Below, piece after piece: positions 26,704 to 35,742 of a stretch of DNA of 64,000 bases (within the stretch, counting starts at the first letter, position 1; every line of letters starts with the position of its first letter). Made by a program: the position numbers and the translations under genes. The DNA lies in the NCBI RefSeq assembly GCF_001553605.1, contig NZ_CP014229.1:2136501-2200500 (forward strand), written 5' to 3'. This stretch comes from Desulfovibrio fairfieldensis (GTDB taxonomy: Bacteria > Desulfobacterota > Desulfovibrionia > Desulfovibrionales > Desulfovibrionaceae). The notes beneath the pieces are model-generated. The model was not told the DNA's origin and did no database searches. It saw only the letters and a program-made list of their open reading frames with translations.

Positions 26704-28006
26704 CAAAAACGCGGGCGTGGACCTTTCCTACGCCTGCCGACTCCCGCCGCGTGAGGCCATCCATTACTTTGAGAGCAAGGGCCTTAAAATATCCTTCCGC
26801 TGGCAGGATGTCTGGCGTGAGCAGCACGCCCGCGCGTTCACCGTGGCGGGCGTCACCAGACAGGATTTGCTGGACGATATCCGCGCCGCCACGGCCACGG
26901 CCATAGCCGAAGGCCAGAGCAAGGCGCAGTTCCGTCAAGCCTTGGAAGCCACGCTCAAGCGCAAGGGCTGGTGGGGCAAAGGGGAAATCGTCAATCCCGA
27001 AACCGGCGAAGTGCGCAAGGGAGAGCGCGGCAGCGCCGCTCGTCTCAACCTTATCTATCGCCAGAACACGCAAAGCGCATACAACGCCGGACGCTACAGG
27101 CAGCAGGCGGAAAGCGCCAAAGCCGCTCCCTACTGGCGCTATATGGCCGTCATGGATGCGCGGACCCGCCCCAGCCACGCGGCGCTGCACGGGCGCGTGT
27201 ATCGCTGGGATGATCCCATCTGGCAGAGCCATTATCCGCCTAACGGCTGGGGCTGCCGTTGCCGGGTGGAAACGCTATCAGAGCGCGGCTTCCGGCGCGG
27301 CGGCCATGCCCTGGAATCCAGCAAGGGGCTGGAGGTGGAAAAGCGGGTGCCGGTCCGCAATCCGCTCACCGGGGAAATGGAGCAGCGCACGGTCAAGGGC
27401 TACCGCATCGGCGGGCCGCAAGGCGACGTGTTTTATCCGGACGTAGGCTTTGACTACAATCCCGGCCAAGTCTTTTTGCGGGACCTCAAGGCAAATATGC
27501 CGGAGCCCCAGCAGAAATCCGCCACAAACTGGCGTGAGCAAGGCCTGCCCCGCCTGCGCGATGTGCCTGCGGATTTGCGACAGCCCACGCCACCGCTTTT
27601 ACCCATTGCCCCCAGCCGGGAAGTCGCCGAGGCGCAGCTTGCCAAAGCCCTCGGCTTTACCGGCAAGGAACGCCTGCGCGTAATCTCCACGCCCGTGGGG
27701 CGGCGCACCATCTGGCGCGACAGCCTGCCCCATATCGTGGCCAAGGAAGCGGACTCGCGGGAGCGATATGCCAACTATGTCTTGCCCACGCTGGAGCAGC
27801 CCTATGAGGTATGGCTCAAGGAGCACGCGGACGGCAAATTGCGGGAGAACTATATAGGACTGTTCAGCGAAGGGCGAAATGCGCTGCTGGCAGTGGTGCG
27901 CATCAACCGTGACGGGTCGCTGCTTTGGAATGTGATGCAGCGCACGCCCCAAGACATGGACCGGCTGCGGGAAGGATGGCTGGTGTATACAAAAACAAGG
28001 AGCTGA
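26696..28006 (+). CDS. Mu F-like minor head protein with C-terminal nuclease-like domain
   Basis: 436 residues. The N-terminal 270 residues are the Mu F/SPP1 gp7-type head morphogenesis domain, with the signature MDARTRPSHAALHGR and HYPPNGWGCRCRVE. The last 140 residues are separate, after a Pro-rich linker. They resemble the PBECR (Barnase/EndoU/colicin/RelE-like) nuclease fold often attached to such proteins (LPHIVAKEADSRERYANY...VWLKEH...GLFSEG). This second assignment is tentative. If correct, an injected RNase-like toxin domain is carried in the virion. Confidence 0.8.
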   Translation: MADKNAGVDLSYACRLPPREAIHYFESKGLKISFRWQDVWREQHARAFTVAGVTRQDLLDDIRAATATAIAEGQSKAQFRQALEATLKRKGWWGKGEIVNPETGEVRKGERGSAARLNLIYRQNTQSAYNAGRYRQQAESAKAAPYWRYMAVMDARTRPSHAALHGRVYRWDDPIWQSHYPPNGWGCRCRVETLSERGFRRGGHALESSKGLEVEKRVPVRNPLTGEMEQRTVKGYRIGGPQGDVFYPDVGFDYNPGQVFLRDLKANMPEPQQKSATNWREQGLPRLRDVPADLRQPTPPLLPIAPSREVAEAQLAKALGFTGKERLRVISTPVGRRTIWRDSLPHIVAKEADSRERYANYVLPTLEQPYEVWLKEHADGKLRENYIGLFSEGRNALLAVVRINRDGSLLWNVMQRTPQDMDRLREGWLVYTKTRS

Positions 28007-28109
28007 TACGGGGTCGCACGCTGGCGGAGTCAAACGGCCTCCCCAACGTACCTAACGGCGGGTATCGCTCCGTCAAGCACCCGCTTTCGCGCCCGTATCA
28101 GCTCTTGTT
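27994..28109. repeat. Long inverted repeat between head genes
   Basis: AACAAGGAGCTGATACGGG (27994-28012) pairs with CCCGTATCAGCTCTTGTT (28092-28109) with only one extra G. The first arm contains the stop codon of the F-like gene and the second arm abuts the start of the G-like gene. A long-range hairpin of this kind could control translation of the next gene or mark an old insertion. Confidence 0.45.
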
Positions 28110-28115
28110 GTGAAG

Positions 28116-28676
28116 ATGATAGCCATGCTGAAAATTGAAGTCAATCTTGATACATCCGAGGTCAAAGCCGCGCTGGACCGTCTGAACCATGCCATGGGCG
28201 ACACCACGCCGCTGATGATGGAACTGGCCCAGATCATGAGCGAGTCCACGGACCGCGCCTTTGAAAATGAGACTGATCCTGTTACGGGGGCGAAGTGGCC
28301 CAAACTCAATCCGGACTACAAAGCCCGGCTCGCGGAGGACGGTTATACCGGCTCCATGCTCCAGCGCGACGGCACCTTGAAGACAAATATCCATCAGGAA
28401 TACGGCCACGGCTATGCCCGCGTGGGCACAAACGTCACCTATGCGGCAATCCACCAGTTCGGCGGCATCACCCGCGCCCACTGGATACGGCCCAAGGACA
28501 AAAAAGCCCTGGCGTGGCGCAAGGGCGGAAAGTCTTACGTGCGCCGAGCCGTGTTCCATCCCGGCAGTGAAATCCCGCGTCGCCGCTTTCTGGGGGTGGG
28601 ACCGCAAGACAAAAAAGACATGGAGGAGGCCATTGCGGATTATGCCCGCGCGGCCCTCACCGGGGGAAGGCGTTAG
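28116..28676 (+). CDS. Phage virion morphogenesis protein (Mu G-like)
   Basis: 186 residues from ATG at 28116; GTG at 28110 and ATG at 28125 are alternative starts, and no strong ribosome site decides. Family signature: EVNLDTSEVKAALDRL at the N-terminus, then YARVGTNVTYAAIHQFGG and IPRRRFLGVG. This is the tail-completion/head-tail joining protein of Mu-like phages. Confidence 0.82.
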   Translation: MIAMLKIEVNLDTSEVKAALDRLNHAMGDTTPLMMELAQIMSESTDRAFENETDPVTGAKWPKLNPDYKARLAEDGYTGSMLQRDGTLKTNIHQEYGHGYARVGTNVTYAAIHQFGGITRAHWIRPKDKKALAWRKGGKSYVRRAVFHPGSEIPRRRFLGVGPQDKKDMEEAIADYARAALTGGRR

Positions 28677-28809
28677 GATGCCGCCTGCGCCGTGTTTTGC
28701 TCCCTTCCCATGCCCACGCCCACGTCGGTGTGCTCTCGTAAAATCTAACGCCCCTCTAACGGCCCTCATTCGCGTCCGTGCGCGGGCGCGCGAAAGGGAA
28801 GCGGGCAAC

Positions 28810-28869
28810 CGCTGAACCCCGCCAGCCTTTCTTATGCTCCGCGCCCTGGTACACCAGGGCCATGGACGC
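28810..28869 (+). promoter_or_regulatory. Conserved phage element copy 2 (probable late promoter, head)
   Basis: CGCTGAACCCCGCCAGCC (28810-28827) continues TTTCTTATG, then the dyad CCCTGGTACACCAGGG. It lies in front of the protease/scaffold gene, where Mu has its late promoter PI. The start codon of that gene lies directly against the right arm, leaving almost no room for a leader. Confidence 0.65.
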
Positions 28870-29977
28870 CATCCAAGATACCTCCCTCCTCACCCGCGCG
28901 GCTCTCCTGTCCGCGCTCTCTCCTACCCAGCCCGGCGGCGATGCGTCTGTCGCCGCCGGGCGCATCCAACTGTTCCCGGCGGGGGCTTTTGCGGCCCGCG
29001 ACGGACGGCCCGGCAATCTCAAGGGCGTGACCGCCAAGGCATGGCGTCTGACCCCCGAAGATGCCGACGCCCTGCTGGCCCTCTGGCGGCAGCGCGCCAC
29101 GCCTGTGGTGGTGGATTACGAGCACCAGACCCATCTCAGCCGTGAGAACGGCCAGCCCGCCCCGGCGGCTGGCTGGATCACCGCCCTGGAGGCGACGCCG
29201 GAAGGGCTGTTTGCCTCCGTGGAATGGACGGACAAGGCCCGCGCCCATATCCGCGCGGGCGAGTACCGCTTTATCAGCCCCACCTTTTCCTTTGACCGGC
29301 GTTCCGGCGCGGTGCTGGAACTGCATTCCGCCGCCCTGACCAACAATCCGGCCCTGGACGGCATGGACCCGGCCAGCGCCAAAACCCACAACACCCAAGA
29401 GGACAAGCACATGGACAAGCTGCTCGCTTTGCTCCGCACCCTGCTGGGCTTGCCGGACACGGCGGATGAGGCGCAGTGCGCCGAGGCCCTCTCCCGGCAT
29501 CTGCCCCAGCAAAATCTGATTGCCCTGCTGCAAAGCAAGGATGCCGCCCTGGCCACGGCCCAGGCCGAACTGGCCGGGGCCAAGGCCGCGCCGCCTGACC
29601 CCGGCAAGTATGTGGCCCTGGCCACGTTCCAGGCCGTCCAGCAGGAGGCCGCCCAACTGCGCGCCAAACTGGCGGAGATGGAGGGGGCCGCCGCCGTGGC
29701 CGCGCTGTCCGGCGAAATTGAGGCCGCGCTCAAGGATGGCCGCCTTGCGGCCAGCGCCAAGCCGTGGGCCGAGGGTCTTGCCAAGAGCAATCCCGACGCT
29801 CTGCGCGAATTTTTGAAATCCACGCCCCCGGTAACGGCGCTCAAGGGCACCCAGACCGGCGGCAAACAGCCGGACGCCACGCCCGGCACGGCCAGCCTGA
29901 CCGCCGAGGAAGAGTACGCCCGCGTCCAGCTTGGCCTGACGGCGGAAGAGTACGCCAAACACAAGGAGTCCGTCTAA
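28862..29977 (+). CDS. Head maturation protease/scaffold (Mu I/Z-like)
   Basis: 371 residues. The start at 28862 is the ATG at the end of the conserved element; an in-frame ATG at 28778 precedes the element and would code through it. The N-terminal protease domain contains VVVDYEHQTHLS (about 84-95) and EYRFISPTFSFDR. The C-terminal Ala/Gln-rich coiled coil (about 190-300) is the scaffold. In Mu an internal start makes the scaffold alone; Met183 (MDKLLALLRTLLG) is a candidate here. Confidence 0.85.
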   Translation: MDAIQDTSLLTRAALLSALSPTQPGGDASVAAGRIQLFPAGAFAARDGRPGNLKGVTAKAWRLTPEDADALLALWRQRATPVVVDYEHQTHLSRENGQPAPAAGWITALEATPEGLFASVEWTDKARAHIRAGEYRFISPTFSFDRRSGAVLELHSAALTNNPALDGMDPASAKTHNTQEDKHMDKLLALLRTLLGLPDTADEAQCAEALSRHLPQQNLIALLQSKDAALATAQAELAGAKAAPPDPGKYVALATFQAVQQEAAQLRAKLAEMEGAAAVAALSGEIEAALKDGRLAASAKPWAEGLAKSNPDALREFLKSTPPVTALKGTQTGGKQPDATPGTASLTAEEEYARVQLGLTAEEYAKHKESV

Positions 29978-30910
29978 ATGGCTATTGTCACCAACAACCT
30001 GATCGCCGCCCTGCGCCCCGGTTTTTCAGCAGCCTTTGAAAAGGGCAAGGCCAAGGCCCCCGGCCAGTGGCAGCAGATCGCCACGCTGATGCCCAGCGCC
30101 AACGCCTCCACCACTTACGGCTGGCTGGGCCAGTTCCCCAAGCTGCGGGAGTGGGTCGGCCAGCGCAGCGTCAAATCCATGCAGGAGCATGGCTACAGCC
30201 TGACCAACAAGCTCTATGAGAGCACGGTAGGCGTCAAACGCACGGACATTGAGGACGATAACCTGGGCATCTATACGCCCCTGTTCGAAGAAATGGGCTA
30301 CGCGGCGGCCACGCATCCCGACGAGCTGGTATTCAGCCTGCTGGGCAAGGGCCTCAGCACGCTCTGTTATGACGGACAGAACTTCTTTGACACGGACCAC
30401 CCGGTCTATCCGGAAGTGGACGGCACGGGCGATGTTGTCACCGTCAGCAATCTGCTGGACGCCGCCGCCAACCCGGAAAGCAAGACACCCTGGTTTCTGC
30501 TGGACGTGTCCCGCCCGCTCAAGCCCCTGATCTTTCAGGAGCGCACCAGGCCGGAGCTGACCACCCAGATTGACCCCCGCTCCGACAATGTCTTCATGAA
30601 CGACGAATACCGCTACGGCGTGCGCTACCGCTGCAATGTGGGCTTTGGCTTCTGGCAGCAGTGCGTCTGCGTGCGCGATGATCTGACCAGCGCCAGTTTC
30701 GAAAAGGCCCTGGCCATGATCCAGGACTTCCACACGGACGGCGGCCGTCCCCTTGGCCTGGGGCGCGGCGGCAAAAGCGGCACCCTTCTGGTGGTGCCCA
30801 CGTCGCTGTACAGCGCGGCCAAGCGCGTGGTGGGCATGGAGCTGATCAACGGCGGCGAGTCGAATCCTACCTATGACGAGGCTACCATCATCAATTGCGC
30901 GTGGCTGTAG
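29978..30910 (+). CDS. Major capsid protein (Mu T-like)
   Basis: 310 residues, directly after the protease gene. It follows the Mu T pattern: MAIVTNNLIAALRPGFSAAF, then the GQWQQIATLMPS region, QRSVKSMQEHGYSLTNK, and FFDTDHPV. It should form the HK97-fold shell. It has strong codon bias and is probably the most highly expressed phage gene. Confidence 0.92.
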   Translation: MAIVTNNLIAALRPGFSAAFEKGKAKAPGQWQQIATLMPSANASTTYGWLGQFPKLREWVGQRSVKSMQEHGYSLTNKLYESTVGVKRTDIEDDNLGIYTPLFEEMGYAAATHPDELVFSLLGKGLSTLCYDGQNFFDTDHPVYPEVDGTGDVVTVSNLLDAAANPESKTPWFLLDVSRPLKPLIFQERTRPELTTQIDPRSDNVFMNDEYRYGVRYRCNVGFGFWQQCVCVRDDLTSASFEKALAMIQDFHTDGGRPLGLGRGGKSGTLLVVPTSLYSAAKRVVGMELINGGESNPTYDEATIINCAWL

Positions 30911-30919
30911 GAGAAAAAG

Positions 30920-31171
30920 ATGGACGTGTATGTGAAGGTCAAACCGCCCCTGGTCCGGCGGTGTCGCTGCGGTCTGTGCTTTGATGCAGTCGGGCGGAGC
31001 ATTAAGGCGGACGAAAAGGAACTGGCGGCCCTGCGGTCCGACCCGTGGCTTGTGGTTACGGAAGTGAATGCAACGGAAGACGAGGACAAAAAGGGTGATG
31101 CCAAAGAGGCCGTGAAAAAAGGCGGCAAAACCAATAAACCCGCCCAACAGGCGGATGAGAAGGCAAAGTAA
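30920..31171 (+). CDS. Small Mu gp35-like protein
   Basis: 83 residues in the position of Mu gp35. The N-terminal KVKPPLVRRCRCGLCFD has a Cys cluster, followed by ELAALRSDPWLVVTEV, which fits the FluMu N-terminal-domain family. The C-terminal 30 residues are Lys/Asp-rich and disordered. Role in the virion unknown. Confidence 0.65.
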   Translation: MDVYVKVKPPLVRRCRCGLCFDAVGRSIKADEKELAALRSDPWLVVTEVNATEDEDKKGDAKEAVKKGGKTNKPAQQADEKAK

Positions 31172-31173
31172 CC

Positions 31174-31668
31174 ATGCCTGACGCCAGCCTGCCCCCGGTT
31201 GCCGACATCCCCGCCGCGCCGTCTTACGGCGACGTGCAAACCCTGCTGCGCCAATTCGGGACTAACGAGCTTTTGCAGCTCGCTCCCGGCGACAACGAGC
31301 AGGGCCTGGACGAAGCCCTGCTGCTGGACGCCCTGCGCCGCGCCAGCCGCGAAGCGGACAGCTATCTGGCCACACGTTACCCCGTGCCGCTGAACCCGAC
31401 GGAAAACAGCGGGGAAACCGTCTGGCCCGAACCGCTGGCCAGCTTTGTGGGCGACATGGCCCGCTACCACCTGACCGGCGGCGACGCCCAGGAAAGCGAG
31501 GCCATTGCCCGACGCTACCAGGAAGCTCTGGACTGGCTCAAAGCCGTTGCAAAGGGGCTGGCCGACCTGCCCCCGCCGCCCGATGGAGGCGGCGGGGGCG
31601 AGGATGACGGCGAAGGCCCCGGCGACGTGAGCTTTGTACAAAGCCACCGCCCCGTTTTGTGGAGGTGA
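31174..31668 (+). CDS. DUF1320 protein, head-tail connector (Mu gp36-like)
   Basis: 164 residues. ALRRASREADSYLATRYPVPL (at about residue 50) and the following FVGDMARYHLTG are the DUF1320 signature. It sits between capsid and the DUF1834 protein as in Mu and is probably a connector or stopper. The tail is Gly/Asp-rich. Confidence 0.78.
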   Translation: MPDASLPPVADIPAAPSYGDVQTLLRQFGTNELLQLAPGDNEQGLDEALLLDALRRASREADSYLATRYPVPLNPTENSGETVWPEPLASFVGDMARYHLTGGDAQESEAIARRYQEALDWLKAVAKGLADLPPPPDGGGGGEDDGEGPGDVSFVQSHRPVLWR

Positions 31669-31669
31669 T

Positions 31670-32353
31670 ATGTTTTACCGAATCGACGGCATTGAAAGCG
31701 GCATGATCGAATGCCTCACGGCGGCAAAGCCGGATTATCTGCGTTTTGTCGGCTCTTACGGCGGCGAACTCATGGGCGGCTGGCAGGCGGTGATCCGCGC
31801 GCTGCCCGCCGTGTGGGTAGCCTTTATGGGTATGACAGACCCCAAACCCTGCAACACGGCGCAGACCCGCTTCGAGGCTCGCGTGCAGTTTTCCACAGTG
31901 GTGGCCAGCCGCAGCCTGCGCAGCGAGGCCACGGCCCGCAAGGGAGGTCCGGCAAACACGCCGTATGTGGGAACCTATCAGATGCTGGAAGACGTGGCGG
32001 CGCGCATCTGCATGCAGGATTTCGGCGTTGACGGCGTGGATTATCTGCGCCCTGGCCGCATCCGCACGCTGTTTACAGCTAAAACAGCAGCCCAGGCTCT
32101 TTCCGTGCTGGCCCAGGACTGGACCTCGCGCGTGCAGTTCACGTTACGGGAGCCGGGGCAGCGGCCCATTGCCTCGGAAGGGGAACCCTCGGAAAGCGGC
32201 TATCTGCCGCCGTCCGCCGAGCCCTTACCGGAACTGCGCCATCTCGGCCTGCGATACTGGCTCAAGCCCCCGCAATACCCGGACGTAGATGATCCGCTGC
32301 TGACCGATATTCTCCCCCGCGTCCGCATCAACATATATGAGGAGCAAAAATGA
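31670..32353 (+). CDS. DUF1834 tail protein (Mu gp37-like)
   Basis: 227 residues from ATG at 31670, with GGAGGTGAT just upstream. The layout (MFYRIDGIESGMIECL, then VRINIYEE at the end) fits DUF1834/gp37, a protein found just before the sheath in Mu-like phages. Likely tail-terminator function by position. Overlaps the next gene by four bases. Confidence 0.75.
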   Translation: MFYRIDGIESGMIECLTAAKPDYLRFVGSYGGELMGGWQAVIRALPAVWVAFMGMTDPKPCNTAQTRFEARVQFSTVVASRSLRSEATARKGGPANTPYVGTYQMLEDVAARICMQDFGVDGVDYLRPGRIRTLFTAKTAAQALSVLAQDWTSRVQFTLREPGQRPIASEGEPSESGYLPPSAEPLPELRHLGLRYWLKPPQYPDVDDPLLTDILPRVRINIYEEQK

Positions 32354-32544
32354 AAACCCTGACCGTCATCGCCCGCCAAGGCGTTGCCGTGCCCATGCTG
32401 GGCGTGCGCGCCATGATTACTGACGCCGCGCCCAAGGAAGTGCCGGATGTGCCCTATTACCGCCGCCGCATGGCGGACGGCGATCTGCTGTTGTGGGAAA
32501 GCCCGGCCCCCGCCGCCAAAAGCAAAAAGGGCTCCAAGGAGTAA
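32350..32544 (+). CDS. DUF2635 protein (Mu gp38-like)
   Basis: 64 residues. PYYRRRMADGDLLLWE near residues 37-52 is the DUF2635 signature. Tiny protein between gp37-like and the sheath, as in Mu. Function unknown. Confidence 0.78.
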   Translation: MKTLTVIARQGVAVPMLGVRAMITDAAPKEVPDVPYYRRRMADGDLLLWESPAPAAKSKKGSKE

Positions 32545-32546
32545 CT

Positions 32547-33998
32547 ATGGCTTCCACAAATATTTCGTTTGAAAAAATCCCGGCCAGCATCCGCAAGCCC
32601 GGCAAATACTTTGAATACAACACCCGCAATGCCGTGCGCACCCTGGCCACCAACGGCCAGAGCATGCTGGTCATCGCCCAGCGCCTGGAGGACAGCACGG
32701 CTCCTTTGGAGCCCGTGCGCGTCTATGACGACGCCACAGCCGGGCAGTTGTTCGGTTACGGCTCCCAGGCCCACCTGATGGCCCGCGCGGCCATCAAGGC
32801 GTATCCCTATGTGGACCTCTCCGTGCTGCCTGTGCCCCCGCACAGCGCCGGGCTGGCCGCCACGGGCACGCTGACGCTTACGGGCGAGGCCACGGGAGCG
32901 GGCGTGCTGACCCTCACCGTGGGCACGGCCCAGATCAGCGTGGCCGCCGCCTACAAAGACGCCGCCGCCGACACTCTGGCCGAGTTGAACAAGGCCCTGG
33001 AGGCGGAGCAGGATTTGCCCGTCACCGCCGCCGTCACCACGGCGGAGGCGACGGAAGAGGCCCCCAACCCCGAGCCCACCCTGACCATTACGGCCAAAAA
33101 CAAGGGCACGCTGGGCAATGCCGTCTCTCTGGCCGTGGCCTGCACTGTGCCGGGCTACACCGCCGCCGTGGTCAAAATGGGCAACGGCCAGCAGGACCCG
33201 GAGCTGGAGGACGCCCTGGCCGCCGTGTTCGGCGCGGACTATACGCTCTATTGCCTGCCCTGGGCCGGGGAAAACCAGTTGCGCGCCCTGCGCGATCATC
33301 TGGAGGCCATCAGCGGCCCCCTGGAGCAGCGCCGGGGCACAACCTGGCTGGCCACGCCCGGCACGCTGGCCACTGCCGCCACCCTGGCGGGCGGCGTCAA
33401 CTCCGAGCGCATCAGCCTTGCCTGCCTGCCGGGCAGCGCCAGCCTCCCGGAAGAGGTCGCGGCGGCTTACTGCGCCGTGGCCGCCAGTGAGGAAGACCCG
33501 GCCCGGCCCCTGAACACCCTTGAGCTGACCAACCTTGCCGCGCCGCCGGACACGGCCCGGCTGTCCCGAACTGAACAAGAGGTGGCCCTGAAAAGCGGCG
33601 TCACGCCCCTGGCAGTGGGGCCGGGCGGCGTGGTCCAGATCGTGCGCGCCATCTCCACATACACAAAAAACCCGGCGGGCGTGGCCGACGTGTCCATGCT
33701 GGACATGACCACAATCCGCACTGTGGACTACGTGGCCAAGGCCGTGCGTGAGCGCGTGGAGCTGCGTTTCCCCCGCGAAAAACTCTCCACCCGTACCCCG
33801 CCCAAGGTGCGCTCCGAAGTGCTGGACGTTCTACGCATTTTGGAAAAATTGGAAATCCTTGAGAACGTGGAGGCCAACGCCGAGGGTGTCATTGTCGAGC
33901 GTGATTTGCAAGACCCCAACCGCCTTAACTGCCGCATCCCCGCGGACGTGGTCAACGGCCTGCACGTCTTCGCGGGCGTCATTGATTTGTTGCTGTAG
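32547..33998 (+). CDS. Contractile tail sheath protein (Mu L-like)
   Basis: 483 residues; the start MASTNISFEKIPASIRKPG is typical of the Mu L family. The C-terminal domain contains VQIVRAISTYTKNPAG and TVDYVAKAVRERVELRFPR, the conserved sheath handshake region. Shows the virion is a myovirus. The tube gene, which normally follows at once, is 2.8 kb away because of an inserted block. Confidence 0.92.
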   Translation: MASTNISFEKIPASIRKPGKYFEYNTRNAVRTLATNGQSMLVIAQRLEDSTAPLEPVRVYDDATAGQLFGYGSQAHLMARAAIKAYPYVDLSVLPVPPHSAGLAATGTLTLTGEATGAGVLTLTVGTAQISVAAAYKDAAADTLAELNKALEAEQDLPVTAAVTTAEATEEAPNPEPTLTITAKNKGTLGNAVSLAVACTVPGYTAAVVKMGNGQQDPELEDALAAVFGADYTLYCLPWAGENQLRALRDHLEAISGPLEQRRGTTWLATPGTLATAATLAGGVNSERISLACLPGSASLPEEVAAAYCAVAASEEDPARPLNTLELTNLAAPPDTARLSRTEQEVALKSGVTPLAVGPGGVVQIVRAISTYTKNPAGVADVSMLDMTTIRTVDYVAKAVRERVELRFPREKLSTRTPPKVRSEVLDVLRILEKLEILENVEANAEGVIVERDLQDPNRLNCRIPADVVNGLHVFAGVIDLLL

Positions 33999-34010
33999 GA
34001 GGAGACGGCA

Positions 34011-34232
34011 ATGGACAGAGAACTCCGTGGCTGGGCCAAACGGCATCCGCGATGGGCCTTGGCGCTGCTGTACACTGCGTTCCCACTCTTGGTCGCTGCG
34101 GTACTTTGCGACGGCCTGTGCGCGCTAGTCGAAGGAATGCGTGAATCATGGGCGGATAACGGGCATGAATTCCGCGAGGCACGGGCTCTTGTCGTAAACC
34201 ATATCAGGAGCGTAAAAAATGCAAACCGTTAA
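34011..34232 (+). CDS. Small membrane protein (moron block)
   Basis: 73 residues with one membrane helix (ALALLYTAFPLLVAAVLC, about 16-33) and charged ends. AGGAGGAG precedes ATG. It overlaps the next gene by 14 bases. It is not part of the Mu core; with the neighbouring lipoprotein it may change the cell envelope of the lysogen. Confidence 0.55.
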   Translation: MDRELRGWAKRHPRWALALLYTAFPLLVAAVLCDGLCALVEGMRESWADNGHEFREARALVVNHIRSVKNANR

Positions 34233-34491
34233 GCTGGTTAGCCTTGCGGCGATGCTGGCCCTGTCCGTATGCCTGACAGGTTGCAAGGACTTTGAAGCAA
34301 AAGCATCTCAGGACGTATCCCTCATTTCCTATAGCGAAACCACGCGGTTACGGGAATACTGCGTCAACGGCTATCGTTATCTGGTCCATAAGGATTACGG
34401 CACTGGCGGCCTGACCCAGATGTGGGAAGACGGCCCCAATGGCCCGCGCCCCATGCGGTGCGGCCCGCTACCAGAAAAACCCGTGCTATGA
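34219..34491 (+). CDS. Small lipoprotein (moron block)
   Basis: 90 residues. The signal peptide ends in a lipobox LTGC (about residues 19-22), so the mature protein is lipid-anchored. A short domain with YCVNGYRYLVHKDYGTGGLT follows. Phage lipoproteins like this often block superinfection, but nothing in the sequence proves that here. Confidence 0.6.
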   Translation: MQTVKLVSLAAMLALSVCLTGCKDFEAKASQDVSLISYSETTRLREYCVNGYRYLVHKDYGTGGLTQMWEDGPNGPRPMRCGPLPEKPVL

Positions 34492-34576
34492 GCGCTACGC
34501 TCCTCCTTGCCGTGCATAGGTTTTTGCGTAATAGTTGGCACTATCTGTTCGTAATACCGCACGGCAAGGGGGCGAG

Positions 34577-35170
34577 ATGAGTCAAAATAATAAAATTATA
34601 CTTCTGTCTTCTATTATAGCAGTCTTTGGCGTAATTATAAGCAGTACAATAGCTTATTACATGTCAATAAAAACTAATGAAACAGCCATTTCATCAATAT
34701 ATTTAGATAAAAATATTTCTGAATTATATGAAAGGGAGAAGATTATTTTTGAAAAGAAGATATTAGAATTTAGCAATTTTTATGTAAACAAAGATAATGA
34801 TATAAACTTTAAAGCAATGTATTTTGATAATGGAGAATCTGCACTTAAAGAAATAGAAAATTTAAAAAGTAAAATTGGAAAAAATTGTGCAATACTTTTT
34901 GCATTAGGGACTGAAAAAGAATCTTTATTATCGAAGAATATTTCTAATTCATATCTTAAAATTTATACAGTTATAATTGATGCTGCTAATCAACTTTCTT
35001 CAGAAGCAAACAGTGAGAAAAGAAAAAAAATAATTATTGATATGATTAATAATTATACAGAGTTAAGAAAATCTATTAGTAAAAATATTGGCCTGCTTGA
35101 GTTTGAGATTCGCAAGAGTGTTAGTGAGTTTCAAAATCGCCAATATCAAAGGCAGCCAAATCCTATATAG
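34577..35170 (+). CDS. AT-rich accessory membrane-anchored protein
   Basis: 197 residues. Base composition is far more AT-rich than the rest of the phage, with AAA/ATA/TTA codons dominant, a sign of recent transfer. One N-terminal membrane helix (IILLSSIIAVFGVIISSTIAYY) is followed by a helical, lysine-rich cytoplasmic or periplasmic domain. An inverted repeat CCTTGCCGTGC / GCACGGCAAGG (34505-34569) flanks its promoter region. A terminator follows the stop. No family was recognised; superinfection exclusion or defence is a guess from context. Confidence 0.65.
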   Translation: MSQNNKIILLSSIIAVFGVIISSTIAYYMSIKTNETAISSIYLDKNISELYEREKIIFEKKILEFSNFYVNKDNDINFKAMYFDNGESALKEIENLKSKIGKNCAILFALGTEKESLLSKNISNSYLKIYTVIIDAANQLSSEANSEKRKKIIIDMINNYTELRKSISKNIGLLEFEIRKSVSEFQNRQYQRQPNPI

Positions 35171-35173
35171 CTC

Positions 35174-35195
35174 AAGCCCCGTGCGGGGCTTTTCT
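35174..35195 (+). terminator. Terminator of the AT-rich moron
   Basis: AAGCCCCGTGCGGGGCTTTT is a short GC stem with a T run four bases after the stop codon. Confidence 0.8.
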
Positions 35196-35224
35196 TAGGC
35201 CGCCGCCCGGCGTATAACGTATTC

Positions 35225-35710
35225 ATGCGTTTATTGATTTTTATATGTATTTTTATATTGAATGTCACCCAGGCCCTGGCCTGGACCGGCGAAGTGGTCG
35301 GCGTCCATGACGGCGACAGCATCACCGTGCGCCGCGCTGACACCGGCAAGACCGCCAAGGTCCGCATCTACGGTGTGGATTGCCCGGAGCTGGGCCAGCC
35401 CTACGGCGACAAGGCCCGTGATCTGACCGCCCGCGTGCTGCTGGGCAAGACAGTGCAGGTCATCCCCGCGCAAAAGGCCAGGAGCTACAAGCGGGTGGTG
35501 GGCGGCATCGTGCTGTTGGGCGACATGCTGGTGCTGCAAGACGCCCTGGTCAGCTCCGGCCTCGCCTGGGTGGATGACCGCTACTGCAAGCTGGCCGTCT
35601 GCGATCTCTGGCGGCTGCACCAGCGCGAGGCCAGGGCCGCCGGGCGCGGCCTGTGGAAGAATAAAAACCCCGTGCCGCCCTGGACGTGGCGGCGGATGAA
35701 GCATAAATGA
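35225..35710 (+). CDS. Secreted thermonuclease-family (SNase) nuclease
   Basis: 161 residues. A signal peptide ends near residue 19 (TQALAW). The SNase fold shows GVHDGDSITVRR, the Arg/Asp pair in VRIYGVDCPE, and a C-terminal GLAWVDDRYC...REARAAGRGLW. It should hydrolyse DNA or RNA outside the cytoplasm. In a prophage it might degrade incoming phage DNA in the periplasm or help virions during entry. It has its own terminator. Confidence 0.82.
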   Translation: MRLLIFICIFILNVTQALAWTGEVVGVHDGDSITVRRADTGKTAKVRIYGVDCPELGQPYGDKARDLTARVLLGKTVQVIPAQKARSYKRVVGGIVLLGDMLVLQDALVSSGLAWVDDRYCKLAVCDLWRLHQREARAAGRGLWKNKNPVPPWTWRRMKHK

Positions 35711-35716
35711 ACCTCG

Positions 35717-35742
35717 GCCCCGCCCCGCGCGGGGCTTTTTTG
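35717..35742 (+). terminator. Terminator after the SNase gene
   Basis: CCCCGCGCGGGG stem followed by CTTTTTTG, eight bases or so after the stop. Confidence 0.8.
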
